DNA from: Thunnus maccoyii
Taxonomy: Eukaryota > Chordata > Actinopteri > Scombriformes > Scombridae
Direction of reading: 5' to 3'
DNA: 64,000 nucleotides
Assembly (NCBI RefSeq): GCF_910596095.1
Contig: NC_056540.1
Span: forward strand, 15,402,501-15,466,500
The translations under genes were made by a program, and so were the position numbers. The notes beneath the pieces are model-generated. The model was not told the origin of the DNA. It did not search any database and worked only from the letters and a program-made list of their open reading frames with translations. Positions 63,667-64,000 of this stretch are shown piece after piece (within the stretch, counting starts at the first letter, position 1; the number at the start of each line of letters is the position of its first letter).

Positions 63667-64000
63667 TGAACTCAGCGGACTCAGACCCAGTGCGCTCTGT
63701 TCTCCAGGCACATGTTCACAAGATTCACAGACAAGATGAACAGATCAGTCTCCTTTGCCGTGAAATAAAGGAGCTGACAGATTGCCAGGAGTCACTCATG
63801 TCAGCATTCAGAACCCAGCTCACCTTCCTCCATGAACAAATGTAGAACATGCAGAACCAGCCGATTTCCGCTGAACGACACTGACGGCACTTTCAGGTTC
63901 TGGTTCTGATGCTGCTTCTCCTGCACCGACCTCACTGTCCCTTCCTCTGCACCTTTCCAGACCAGAGCATTTCTCCAGAGACTCAGGTGATAGCAGAGCT
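63667..64000 (+). pseudogene. Gypsy gag start, interrupted and cut by the window edge
   Basis: An open frame from ATG 63667 encodes MNSADSDPVRSVLQAHVHKI and a short coiled coil of the type that opens fish Gypsy gag proteins. It ends at a stop at 63843-63845, earlier than a full gag. The following sequence may continue in another frame. Confidence 0.5.

Overview
This is a ray-finned fish (teleost, probably spiny-rayed) nuclear DNA window. The signs are multi-exon genes with GT-AG introns, fish-type L2 LINEs, Tc1/mariner, hAT and Gypsy elements, a tRNA-derived SINE, and an aldolase B - RNF20 gene pair that is also neighbouring in mammals (human 9q31).

The left third (1-21.8 kb) is ordinary conserved sequence. 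aldob (fructose-bisphosphate aldolase B, minus strand, 8 coding exons, 364 aa) has a recognisable TATA/CCAAT promoter near 4.45-4.53 kb. rnf20 (Bre1a, histone H2B ubiquitin ligase, plus strand, 21 coding exons, 1020 aa) fills 6.3-17.3 kb, uses one GC-AG intron and carries an old retroviral LTR with a proline primer-binding site in a large intron. tmem109 (plus strand, 4 coding exons, 248 aa) follows at 18.9-21.5 kb.

The rest (21.6-64 kb) is a tandem segmental duplication that starts in or just after the tmem109 3' UTR. Unit A (about 21.6-38.2 kb) and unit B (about 38.25-62.5 kb) each hold one minus-strand gene for a secreted-signal / Ig-like ectodomain / single-TM / cytoplasmic-tail protein that I cannot assign to a named family. 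Unit C starts at about 62.5 kb and leaves the window. Gene A (26.8-32.8 kb) has 7 coding exons, 376 aa and two Ig-like domains. Gene B (41.2-60.4 kb) has 8 coding exons and 466 aa. It has an extra copy of the second domain, a diverged transmembrane exon, a nearly unchanged tail with a PPSY motif, and a 12-kb intron. Both reading frames are open through every predicted splice junction, so I consider both genes functional candidates: a small expanding cluster of fish Ig-like membrane receptors.

Mobile DNA dates the duplication. An L2 LINE, a pogo-like transposon and a SINE are shared by both units and so are older. A Tc1-like element, a 1.37-kb L2 deletion, a LINE inside the pogo copy and a 5.66-kb long-inverted-repeat element (TA target, inserted into the pogo transposase) are seen in unit B only. 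A LINE plus GC-rich repeats occur only in unit A. A Gypsy LTR sits in unit C.

All calls come from reading the sequence. Exon joins were checked by phase arithmetic, not by transcripts or database search.
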